The notes below the pieces were generated by a model. That model saw only the letters and a list, made by a program, of their open reading frames with translations, searched no databases and was not told where the DNA came from. A stretch of DNA of 64,000 nt from Streptomyces djakartensis (GTDB lineage Bacteria; Actinomycetota; Actinomycetes; Streptomycetales; Streptomycetaceae). Numbering within the stretch: position 1 is the first letter of the stretch; each line of letters starts with the position of its first letter. The position numbers were made by a program, and so were the translations under genes. The stretch spans positions 186,001-250,000 of the forward strand of contig NZ_BMWE01000010.1 in NCBI RefSeq assembly GCF_014651075.1. Reading direction: 5' to 3'. Of the stretch, positions 44,172 through 51,544 are shown one piece after another.

Positions 44172-44264
44172 CCGCCGCGAACGTATGAGTGACCTGTCCA
44201 CCGAGGAAGGGCCGCCGCACGTGTCCAGCAGAGCATCGTCCCTCGATGAAGGACGCGTGCAGTG

Positions 44265-45659
44265 ATGGCCGCCGAGGACGACGGGCTGTTCGCGTTACCG
44301 GCTTCGGACGACACCGTGCCCGCCGGCACCGTGCCCGCCGGCACCGTGCCCGCCGAGCCCGCACGGGCCGGCGCGCCGCTGGCCGTGCGGATGCGGCCGC
44401 GCACACTCGCCGAGGTCGTCGGCCAGGCACACCTGCTGCGCCCCGGCGCTCCTCTGCGGCGGTTGGCGGAGGGCGGGGAGGCGGCGTCGGTGCTGCTCTA
44501 CGGGCCGCCCGGCACCGGGAAGACGACCCTCGCGCGGTTGCTCGCCCATATCGCCACCCGGCACTTCGTCGCCCTCTCGGCGCTGTCCAGCGGGGTCAAG
44601 GAACTGCGCGACGTGATGAACGACGCGCGCCGCCGCCACGACCGCCAGAACCGGCAGACCGTGCTGTTCGTCGACGAGGTGCACCGCTTCTCGAAAACCC
44701 AGCAGGACGCGCTCCTCGGCGCCGTCGAGGACAGGCTCGTGCTGCTCGTCGCGGCGACCACCGAGAACCCGTCGTTCTCGGTGGTGTCCCCGCTGCTCTC
44801 CCGCCTGCTGGTGCTGCAGCTGCGAGCCCTGACCGAGGACGAGGTCCGCGAGTTGCTGCGCCGGGCCGTGAAGGAGGAGCGCGGCCTCGGTGGTGCGGTC
44901 ACCCTGTCCGCCGAGGCCGAGGACGCCCTCGTACGCCTCGCGGCGGGCGACGGCCGGAGTGCGCTGACCGCGCTGGAGGTGAGCGCCGACGGGGTGACCG
45001 ACGTCGGCGGCACGGTGATCGACGTGGCCGCGGTGGAGCGGGCCGTCGCCGAGACGACCGTCCGCTACGACCGGCAGGGCGACCAGCACCACGACGTCGT
45101 CAGCGCGTTCATCAAGTCGATCCGCGGCTCGGATCCCGACGCGGCCCTGCACTACCTGGCGCGCATGCTCGTGGCCGGGGAGGATCCGCGGTTCATCGCC
45201 CGGCGGCTGGTGGTGCACGCCAGTGAGGATGTCGGGCTGGCCGACCCCACGGCACTGCAGGCAGCCGTGGCGGCGGCGCAGACGGTCCAGCTCATCGGCA
45301 TGCCCGAGGCCCGTCTCGCCCTGGCGCAGGCCACCGTGCACCTGGCCATGGCGCCGAAGTCGAACTCGGTGATCGTCGGGATCGACGAGGCCATGGCCGA
45401 CGTCCGGGCGGGCGCCGTCGGCGAGATCCCCGCCCACCTGCGGTACGGCCGCTACACGGGCGCCAGGGAACTGGGCAACGCGATCGGCTACCGGTACCCG
45501 CACAGGACCCCCGAGGGAGTCCTGAATCAGCAGTACCCACCGGACGATCTGGTGGGGACGGACTACTACCGCCCCACGCGGCACGGCGGGGAACGCGCCC
45601 TGCACGAGCGCCTCATCCGGCTCCGCCGTGCCGTCCGCGGCGAGGAGGGACAGCCCTGA
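44265..45659 (+). CDS. RarA/MgsA-family AAA ATPase
   Basis: Replication-associated recombination protein of 464 residues. Walker A is G-P-P-G-T-G-K-T at 80-87 and Walker B is L-F-V-D-E-V-H-R. The sensor region T-T-E-N-P-S-F is typical of RarA, and the MgsA C-terminal tetramerisation region has H-Y-L-A-R-M-L and Y-P-H-R-T-P-E-G. The N-terminus (about 17-32) holds three T-V-P-A-G type repeats. Codon 11 is TTA, unlike a housekeeping gene. Streptomyces normally carries rarA near alaS, so this may be a second, accessory copy. It may start at GTG 44262 or ATG 44265. Confidence 0.88.
   Translation: MAAEDDGLFALPASDDTVPAGTVPAGTVPAEPARAGAPLAVRMRPRTLAEVVGQAHLLRPGAPLRRLAEGGEAASVLLYGPPGTGKTTLARLLAHIATRHFVALSALSSGVKELRDVMNDARRRHDRQNRQTVLFVDEVHRFSKTQQDALLGAVEDRLVLLVAATTENPSFSVVSPLLSRLLVLQLRALTEDEVRELLRRAVKEERGLGGAVTLSAEAEDALVRLAAGDGRSALTALEVSADGVTDVGGTVIDVAAVERAVAETTVRYDRQGDQHHDVVSAFIKSIRGSDPDAALHYLARMLVAGEDPRFIARRLVVHASEDVGLADPTALQAAVAAAQTVQLIGMPEARLALAQATVHLAMAPKSNSVIVGIDEAMADVRAGAVGEIPAHLRYGRYTGARELGNAIGYRYPHRTPEGVLNQQYPPDDLVGTDYYRPTRHGGERALHERLIRLRRAVRGEEGQP
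44313..44357 (+). repeat. 15-bp coding tandem repeat in the rarA-like gene
   Basis: Two perfect ACCGTGCCCGCCGGC units and a third ending GAG, encoding T-V-P-A-G, T-V-P-A-G and T-V-P-A-E. In-frame copy-number change would be tolerated. Confidence 0.85.
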
Positions 45660-45739
45660 AAGCGCGTGGGACCCGCGGCCCGCATGCCCGCCGCTCGTGC
45701 CGGTTCCCGGGCCCGAGCAGCGGACGAGGCGGGGTCACA

Positions 45740-46135
45740 TCACCCGACGGCGGTGCCCTCGAGCTCGACCATCTGGCCGGGGATCGCCAGGCGCGTCACA
45801 CCGAGCATGGTGGTGGTCGGCGCGACACCGGCGGCGCCCAGCCGGCCCGCCAGCACACCGTAGTGCTGGAAGAGCAGGTCGACGTCGGTCGTGTAGACGT
45901 TGAGCCGGACGAGGTTCGAAAGGGACATGCCCGCCTCGGCGAGCACCGCCTCGATGTTGTCGATGCTCAGCGCCAGCTGCGCCGCCATGTCACCGTCGTG
46001 CTCGGGCTTGCCCTCCTTGCTCATCGCGGTCTGCCCCGAGATGTACAGGGTCCGCGAGTGCCCGGAGACGACCTCACCCTGGTTGAAGCCCATATCGACC
46101 GACCACGTCACCGGGTTGACCGCGTTGCGTTCCAT
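45740..46135 (-). CDS. RidA/YjgF-family protein
   Basis: Protein of 131 residues of the YjgF/YER057c/UK114 family: I-S-G-Q-T-A-M near 32-38, the active-site Arg in L-V-R-L-N-V-Y near 95-101, and V-E-L-E-G-T-A at the end. RidA enzymes deaminate reactive enamine/imine intermediates; within a phenazine neighbourhood scavenging of reactive ketones or imines is conceivable. It is divergent from the WYL regulator and converges on the rarA-like gene. The start at 46135 has only GGAGCC upstream. Confidence 0.85.
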   Translation of the reverse strand: MERNAVNPVTWSVDMGFNQGEVVSGHSRTLYISGQTAMSKEGKPEHDGDMAAQLALSIDNIEAVLAEAGMSLSNLVRLNVYTTDVDLLFQHYGVLAGRLGAAGVAPTTTMLGVTRLAIPGQMVELEGTAVG

Positions 46136-46231
46136 TACCGACTGGCTCCATTCGGTTCACCGACATTGCATGCGTTCAGCGACTCGGCATCCGCCGTGCT
46201 TCGACGTCGCGGGAAAGAGCCTCCCAGCAAA

Positions 46232-46252
46232 ACGTGACATCCTCAGTCATGT
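46232..46252. promoter_or_regulatory. Candidate operator between ridA-like and WYL genes
   Basis: ACGTGAC (46232-46238) and GTCATGT (46246-46252) form an inverted repeat with one mismatch and a 7-bp spacer, inside the AT-richer divergent promoter region and 20 bp from the WYL start codon. Confidence 0.4.
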
Positions 46253-46271
46253 ATTTCGTTAGGGTTTCCGC

Positions 46272-47246
46272 ATGCGCGCCGACCGGCTGGTTTCCCTGGT
46301 GCTCCTGCTGCGTCAGCGCGGTCGCATGACCGCGGAGACACTCGCTCGTGAGCTGGAGGTGTCCACCCGCACGGTGCTGCGCGACATCGAGGCGCTGTCC
46401 GCGGCCGGCGTCCCGGTCTACGCGGAGCGCGGCCGGCGCGGCGGTTTCGCGCTGCTGCCCGATTTCCAGACGTCGCTCACCGGACTGAATCACGACGAGG
46501 CGCTCGCCCTGCTCGTGGCCGGATCACGGCGCGGCGCACAGCTGTTCGGCCTCGGTTCGGCGCTCGCCTCCGCCATGCTCAAGGTGGTGGACGCACTGCC
46601 CGAGGGCCTACGGGACACCGCGGCCGGCGCGGCGCAGCGATTACTCATCGACCCGGAGACCGACCTCCTCTCGCGTCGCGTGACCGTCGAGGAGGCGCCC
46701 GACGCCGTCGTGGCGGAGGTCCGGCGCGCGGTGTTCGCGGGACACCGGCTGCGCATCCACTACGCGGCCGTGGACCAGACCCCCAAGTGGCGCACGGTGG
46801 ACCCGGTCGGCCTGGTCACCGTTCGCGAACACGCTTACCTGCTGGCCAAGAACGCCGGTGAGGACCGCACCTACCGGCTGTCCCGGGTGCTGGCCGCCGA
46901 GGAACTCGACGAACCCGCGCAGCGACCGGACAGCGTCGACCTGGACCGAGCCTGGCAGGAACGCAACGCGCGCTTCCGGACCGGCGGCGACAAGGTCACC
47001 GTGCTGGTTCGGGTGGCCCCGGCGCAGCGGGAGCACCTGGTCGACACCGCCCTGGCCGTCTGCTCCGAGGAATCCGACGCGGACGGCTGGTTGCGGCTGC
47101 GCGTGATCTTCCAGGACGCGCGGCACGCCGAATGGGCCATGTGGCAGTACGCCACCCGCGCGGAAGTCCTGACCCCGCAGTGGCTGCGCACCTCCCTGCA
47201 CGACCGCGCCACCGCACTCGCCGCCCGCTACGCGCCGCCGTCCTGA
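46272..47246 (+). CDS. YafY-type HTH/WYL transcriptional regulator
   Basis: Protein of 324 residues: DeoR-like winged helix (about 1-60, with S-T-R-T-V-L-R-D-I-E-A-L near 31-42), a helical linker, a WYL ligand-binding domain (about 140-220, with R-I-H-Y and Y-R-L-S-R) and a WCX C-terminal extension. Such proteins sense nucleotides or small molecules. It contains a TTA codon at 46641, so its translation should depend on bldA. It is the nearest plausible regulator to the phenazine genes but is most simply linked to the divergent ridA-like gene. Confidence 0.88.
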   Translation: MRADRLVSLVLLLRQRGRMTAETLARELEVSTRTVLRDIEALSAAGVPVYAERGRRGGFALLPDFQTSLTGLNHDEALALLVAGSRRGAQLFGLGSALASAMLKVVDALPEGLRDTAAGAAQRLLIDPETDLLSRRVTVEEAPDAVVAEVRRAVFAGHRLRIHYAAVDQTPKWRTVDPVGLVTVREHAYLLAKNAGEDRTYRLSRVLAAEELDEPAQRPDSVDLDRAWQERNARFRTGGDKVTVLVRVAPAQREHLVDTALAVCSEESDADGWLRLRVIFQDARHAEWAMWQYATRAEVLTPQWLRTSLHDRATALAARYAPPS

Positions 47247-47449
47247 GCCTGCGGGCCACTGTCGCTGCCTGCTCCGGCGTCACACCCGGGCCGACTGGAC
47301 TGCCCGGCAAGGGTGTTCGTGCGGCCTGCCGCCGTGGGGTGCCCGAATGGAGTACTTGCGATTACCTACCGCCCGAATCGCCCATATTGTCGACTTTGCA
47401 ACCCCGTATGTGGATCACTCCGATCCTCATCGCACAAGTAGGAGACCAA

Positions 47450-47767
47450 ATGCGCAAGCTTCAGAAGGCGTTCGTCGTGGTCACCATGCTCGGCTCGGTC
47501 GGCGTCCTGGGCGCGGGCACCGCCCAGGCCGGCGACACGCCCGAAGTCACCAACGTGACGACCCCGACCGAGTGCTCCGTCGCCGCCGTCGGTGGCGAAG
47601 GCGGCGAGGGTGGCTCGGCCACCATCAGTGACAGCGACTTCGCCCAGGTGAACATAGCCGTTGTCGACGGCGAAGGGGCGGTCGCCCAGTCGAACGAGGC
47701 CAGCCTCACCGTGATCGGCGGCGACGGGGGCGCGGGCGGCGACGCCGCGGCGGTCTGCGGCGACTGA
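47450..47767 (+). CDS. Small secreted Gly-rich protein
   Basis: Unrecognised protein of 105 residues. A signal peptide (basic M-R-K-L-Q-K, hydrophobic core, A-Q-A cut site near 32) leaves a mature chain of about 73 residues, rich in Gly, Val, Ala and acidic residues. It has two cysteines, one near the start (T-E-C-S) and one near the end (V-C-G-D), that could form one disulfide. The pattern of G-G-E-G-G and G-G-D-G-G stretches around V-x-V-x-x-G-E-G suggests a beta-rich fold. AGGAGA precedes the ATG at 47450. Confidence 0.7.
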   Translation: MRKLQKAFVVVTMLGSVGVLGAGTAQAGDTPEVTNVTTPTECSVAAVGGEGGEGGSATISDSDFAQVNIAVVDGEGAVAQSNEASLTVIGGDGGAGGDAAAVCGD

Positions 47768-47875
47768 CCGGTTTCCTCGCCGGTTGACGCACCGAGGGGC
47801 CCTTGCGCGATGCCCGGCGGGATCGGGCGTTCATCGTGCGAGGGCCCACATCTGCGCCGGCTGGAGCGGCTCCGT

Positions 47876-48250
47876 TCACACCGTCGGACCGGGCGTTGCG
47901 ACGATGCAGAAGGGATGGCCCGCCGGATCCACGAGCACCCGCCATCTGTCCGCGTTCGGCTGATACTCCGGCCTGCGCGCACCCAGCTCCAGCAGCCGCG
48001 CCTCGGCCTCGTCCAGGTCCACGACCCTGAAGCAGCAGTGCAGTTGCTGAGGTACCTCCTGGTCGGGCCAGCTCGGCGCCCGGTAGCCGTCGACCCGCTG
48101 GAAGCCGATGGCGAGCCCGCCCTCACCGCCGCCCAGGGAGGCGAAGTCGGCGTTCGACCTGGGATGCGGTTCGAGCCCGGTGGCCTGCTGGTAGAAGGCC
48201 GCGAGGGCGAGCGGGTCGGCGCAGTCCAGGGTTATCGCGCTCAGCTTCAT
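47876..48250 (-). CDS. VOC-family (glyoxalase-like) protein
   Basis: Protein of 124 residues with the VOC layout of two beta-alpha-beta-beta-beta units. It has L-D-C-A-D-P-L-A-L-A-A-F-Y at the start and V-L-V-D-P-A-G-H-P-F-C near the end, the pattern of the glyoxalase-like domain common in Streptomyces. The ligand is unknown. AGGAGGTG precedes the ATG at 48250, which overlaps the stop codon of the upstream gene. Confidence 0.85.
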   Translation of the reverse strand: MKLSAITLDCADPLALAAFYQQATGLEPHPRSNADFASLGGGEGGLAIGFQRVDGYRAPSWPDQEVPQQLHCCFRVVDLDEAEARLLELGARRPEYQPNADRWRVLVDPAGHPFCIVATPGPTV

Positions 48251-48795
48251 GCGGCGAGCACCTCCTGGCAGTCGGACCAGGCGGGTTGGCTGAGCAGGGG
48301 GCGGACGCGGGTGAAGAGGCTGAGGAGTTCGGGGCCCCACCGGTCGCGGAAGGCGGGGTCGGTGCGGGCGAGGTCGAGCTCGTTGGCCGCGGACAACTCG
48401 GCGAAGTCCCGCCGCGACTGCGGCTGCGGGGTGTGGCTCAGGCCGGTGAACCGGTCGTGGAAGGGTCCGTCGGTGTCCGCGAGCGTCGGATAGGTGGCCC
48501 GGCGATCACACGACGCGTACAGGTACACCAGGGACTCGGCCTCGGGACCTGTCGCCGCCGCGAGTTCACCACGGCGGTCCAGGGGCAGCAGGGCGCCGGG
48601 GAAGCCGTCGGTTCCGTAGAACGCGTGGCACAGGCCCGCGAGTTGGAGGGCTGGGCGGGCACCCCATGCGGCGAGTTGCCTCTGCACGCGCTGGAGATGG
48701 GCGAGGAGGGTGCCGCCGGGATGGGCGATGTCCGCCGCGCCGAGCTCCCGCAGGAGCGCGAGGGCCGGGCCGGGGGTGGCAGGGGAGACGGGCAC
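48247..48795 (-). CDS. DUF6817-like protein
   Basis: Protein of 182 residues resembling a domain of unknown function (probably DUF6817). It has H-P-G-G-T-L-L-A-H-L-Q-R-V near 25-37, L-C-H-A-F-Y-G-T-D-G-F near 54-64 and Y-L-Y-A-S-C-D-R. The histidines recall a metal-dependent HD-type helix pair. The GTG at 48795 with AAGGA upstream is preferred over earlier in-frame codons. The gene overlaps the VOC gene by 4 bp, so the pair is co-translated. Confidence 0.65.
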   Translation of the reverse strand: MPVSPATPGPALALLRELGAADIAHPGGTLLAHLQRVQRQLAAWGARPALQLAGLCHAFYGTDGFPGALLPLDRRGELAAATGPEAESLVYLYASCDRRATYPTLADTDGPFHDRFTGLSHTPQPQSRRDFAELSAANELDLARTDPAFRDRWGPELLSLFTRVRPLLSQPAWSDCQEVLAA

Positions 48796-48886
48796 AGGCT
48801 GGTGTCCTTCCGGCGGTGTTCGGGGCCGGCCACCATCAAATCGATGGACGGACCGGACCTGCCATCGATTTGATCCACTCTCATGA

Positions 48887-49150
48887 CGACTTCGCGGCAC
48901 GCCCTGGTCCGCGTCCGCCGCCCGTGACAACGCCGAGTGGTGTGCGGCGATGTGCCGGGCTCACGGCATGGCGAGCAGCCTCGGGCCGGACGCGGCCTGG
49001 CCGATGGTACTGCGGGCGCCCGGCTGGCTCTTTCCCCCGCCGCCCGTGGTCGGCCACGAGCAGGGCGACGACCTGGCGGCGCCCGTCCCGTACGGCTCCG
49101 AGCCGGTGGGCGGGCTGCGGGTGTGGCCGCACCAGGGGTGGCCAACCATC
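48887..49150 (+). pseudogene. Possible decayed acetyltransferase fragment
   Basis: One frame reads D-N-A-E-W-C-A-A-M-C-R-A-H-G-M, resembling the N-terminus of a GNAT-type protein that begins with a W-C-x-x-x-C-R-x-H-G motif. It then continues without a recognisable core and has no start codon in frame. It lies in a 370-bp stretch without an intact gene, next to a clear pseudogene. Weak evidence. Confidence 0.3.
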
Positions 49151-49165
49151 GGGCGCCGACCGCTC

Positions 49166-49700
49166 CTACTTCGGCTTGCACGCCAGAAACGTGCCCGTCC
49201 GCCGCTTGGCTCCCTCCTCGGGCTTCGGCACCACCCGCGTCATGACGACCAGCCCGGCCCGGTCGAGGAGTTCGGCGATCCGGTCCGGCGGCAGCAGGTA
49301 CGACTCGAAGGAGACCGGGTGGTCGCCGTAGGCGCGGGTCGGACGCACGTGCTCGCCGTTGCCCACGTGCCCGGCCAGCATCAGCACGCCGCCGGGGGGC
49401 GAGGGCGCGGTGGAACTCGGCGAACACGGTCGGCAGCCACTCCGGTGGAGTGTGGTGGGTGGCGTAGTAGGCCAGGATGCCGCCGAGTTCGCCGCTGCCG
49501 ATCTCCAGCTCGGTCATCGAGCCGACGGTGAAGCGGAGTTCCGGGTACGCCGCCCGCGCCAGCTCGATCACCCGCGGCGAGACGTCCACACCGAACACGA
49601 GCACTTCCAGGGCGGCCAGATACGCCGTCACCTTGCCCGGACCGCACCCCACGTCGGCCACCGGCCCCGCGCCGGCGGACCGTACGAGATCGTTACCTAT
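49166..49700 (-). pseudogene. Truncated, frameshifted class I methyltransferase
   Basis: Two frames together give a methyltransferase: G-P-V-A-D-V-G-C-G-P-G-K-V-T-A (SAM loop), V-F-G-V-D-V-S-P and Y-Y-A-T-H-H-T-P-P-E-W-L in one frame, then V-L-M-L-A-G and L-L-P-P-D-R-I-A-E-L-L in another. The frame change lies in a run of six G (about 49396); one extra base would restore it. About 45 N-terminal residues are missing, and the remaining sequence starts right at the upstream region of the divergent TetR gene. Confidence 0.75.
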
Positions 49701-49748
49701 AAGATTTAGGCAGATACACAAACCCTTATGGAAGAAGTGAGAAGCTCG

Positions 49749-50336
49749 ATGCCACGCGTCGGACTGACGGCGGAACGTCTCACCCGGGCGGGCGCCGAGC
49801 TCGCCGACGAGGTCGGCTTCGACCAGGTCACCGTCTCGGCACTGGCCCGCCGGTTCGACGTCAGGGTCGCGAGCCTGTACTCGCACGTGAAGAACTCCCA
49901 GGACCTCAGGACCCGCATCGCCCTGCTCGCGCTCACCGAACTCGCCGACCGGGCCGCCGAGGCCCTGGCCGGACGGGCCGGCAAGGACGCCCTGGCCGCG
50001 CTCGCGAACGTCTACCGCGACTACGCCCGGGAACACCCCGGCCGTTACGCCGCGGCCCAGCTGCGGCTCGCCCCGGAGACGGCGGCCGCGAGCGCCGGTG
50101 TCCGGCACGCGCGGATGACCCGGGCGCTGCTGCGCGGCTACGACCTGACCGAACCGGACCAGACCCACGCGGTCCGGCTGCTCGGCAGCGTCTTCCACGG
50201 CTACGTCAGCCTGGAGCTGGGCGGCGGTTTCAGCCACAGCGCACCGGACACCGAGGAGACCTGGGCCCGGATCCTCGACGCCCTCGACACGCTGCTGCGG
50301 AACTGGCCCGCGGCCCCGACCGACCCCCGAGGCTGA
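49749..50336 (+). CDS. TetR-family regulator with WHG-type C-terminal domain
   Basis: Protein of 195 residues: TetR helix-turn-helix (about 8-55, with Q-V-T-V-S-A-L-A-R-R-F-D-V-R-V-A-S-L-Y-S-H) and a C-terminal domain with the conserved H-G-Y-V-S-L-E motif. ATG at 49749 gives the family-typical M-P-R-V-G-L-T; an earlier ATG at 49728 is also possible. The imperfect inverted sequence CCTATAAGATTTAGG at 49696-49710 overlaps a TATAAG -10 candidate and may be its operator. It lies 5 bp from the SGNH hydrolase gene and is presumably co-transcribed with it. Confidence 0.88.
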   Translation: MPRVGLTAERLTRAGAELADEVGFDQVTVSALARRFDVRVASLYSHVKNSQDLRTRIALLALTELADRAAEALAGRAGKDALAALANVYRDYAREHPGRYAAAQLRLAPETAAASAGVRHARMTRALLRGYDLTEPDQTHAVRLLGSVFHGYVSLELGGGFSHSAPDTEETWARILDALDTLLRNWPAAPTDPRG

Positions 50337-50341
50337 CCCCC

Positions 50342-51529
50342 ATGCACACCGAGCACGACTGGATCACCACCCCCCTCACGGCGGAGCTACTGCGCGGCGC
50401 CCTCGACGTGGAGCGCACCGAACACGGTCTGCTCCCCCACCGGCTCCCCGCCCGGGCCCGAGCGCAGAACACCAACGCGCAGCTGGCGATGGCCGAGGCG
50501 CAGCCCTCCGGCGTACGCCTGGCCTTCCGCACCGCCGCGACCGCGGTCGAACTGGACACGCTGCGCACCAAGCGCGACTACGCCGGTTTCCCGCCGCGCC
50601 CGGACGGCCTGTACGACCTGCGCGTCGACGGCCTCCCGGCCGGTCAGGCCGCCGGGAACGGCGGCAACGTCCTCACCGTCGACCTGGCCACCTTCAACGG
50701 GGAGGTCACGCCCGGCCCGGTCGGCACCGTCCGCTTCACCGGCCTGCCCGCCCGTGACAAGGACGTCGAGATCTGGCTGCCGCACAACGAGACCACCGAG
50801 CTGGTCGCCCTGCGCACGGACGCTCCCGTGGCACCCGTGCCGGACCGGGGGCGCCGGGTGTGGCTGCACCACGGCAGCTCCATCAGCCACGGCTCGGACG
50901 CCGCGGGCCCCACGGCCATCTGGCCCGTGATCGCCGCGTTCCGCGGCGAGGTGGAGCTGGTCAACCTCGGACTGGGCGGCAGCGCCATGCTCGACCCGTT
51001 CACCGCGCGCGCCATGCGGGACACCCCGGCCGACCTGATCAGCGTCAAGATGGGCATCAACATCGTCAACCAGGACGCGATGCGGCTGCGCGCCTTCACC
51101 CCGGCCGTGCACGGGTTCCTCGACACGATCCGCGAGGGCCACCCCGACACCCCCCTGCTGCTCGTCTCCCCCATCCACTGCGCGATCCACGAGGACACGC
51201 CCGGGCCCACCGCCCCGGACCGCGGCGCCCTCGGCGAGGGCCGGCTGCTCTTCGCCGCCATGGGCGACCCGGCGGAGAAGGCCACCGGCAAGCTCACGCT
51301 CGGCGTCATCCGGGAGGAACTCTCCCGGATCGTGCGGCAGCGCGCCGCCGACGACCCGAACCTCCACTACCTCGACGGCCTCGAACTGTACGGCGAGTCC
51401 GACGCGGCCGAACTCCCGCTGCCCGACAACGTCCACCCGGACGCCGCCACGCACCGCCGCATCGGCGAACGCTTCGGCGACCTGGCCTTCGGCGAGGGAG
51501 GGGCCTTCGCGCCACGGGCCGGGAGCTGA
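50342..51529 (+). CDS. SGNH/GDSL-family hydrolase
   Basis: Protein of 395 residues: an N-terminal beta-sandwich domain (about 1-170) and an SGNH esterase domain (about 175-390). The blocks are visible as H-H-G-S-S-I-S-H-G (Ser nucleophile), L-G-L-G-G-S-A (Gly), M-G-I-N-I-V (Asn) and D-N-V-H-P-D-A-A-T-H (Asp/His). No signal peptide, so it acts in the cytosol. The substrate is unknown; related proteins are carbohydrate or lipid esterases. Translational spacing to the TetR gene is 5 bp. Confidence 0.86.
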   Translation: MHTEHDWITTPLTAELLRGALDVERTEHGLLPHRLPARARAQNTNAQLAMAEAQPSGVRLAFRTAATAVELDTLRTKRDYAGFPPRPDGLYDLRVDGLPAGQAAGNGGNVLTVDLATFNGEVTPGPVGTVRFTGLPARDKDVEIWLPHNETTELVALRTDAPVAPVPDRGRRVWLHHGSSISHGSDAAGPTAIWPVIAAFRGEVELVNLGLGGSAMLDPFTARAMRDTPADLISVKMGINIVNQDAMRLRAFTPAVHGFLDTIREGHPDTPLLLVSPIHCAIHEDTPGPTAPDRGALGEGRLLFAAMGDPAEKATGKLTLGVIREELSRIVRQRAADDPNLHYLDGLELYGESDAAELPLPDNVHPDAATHRRIGERFGDLAFGEGGAFAPRAGS

Positions 51530-51544
51530 CGGGCAGGGCACCGG

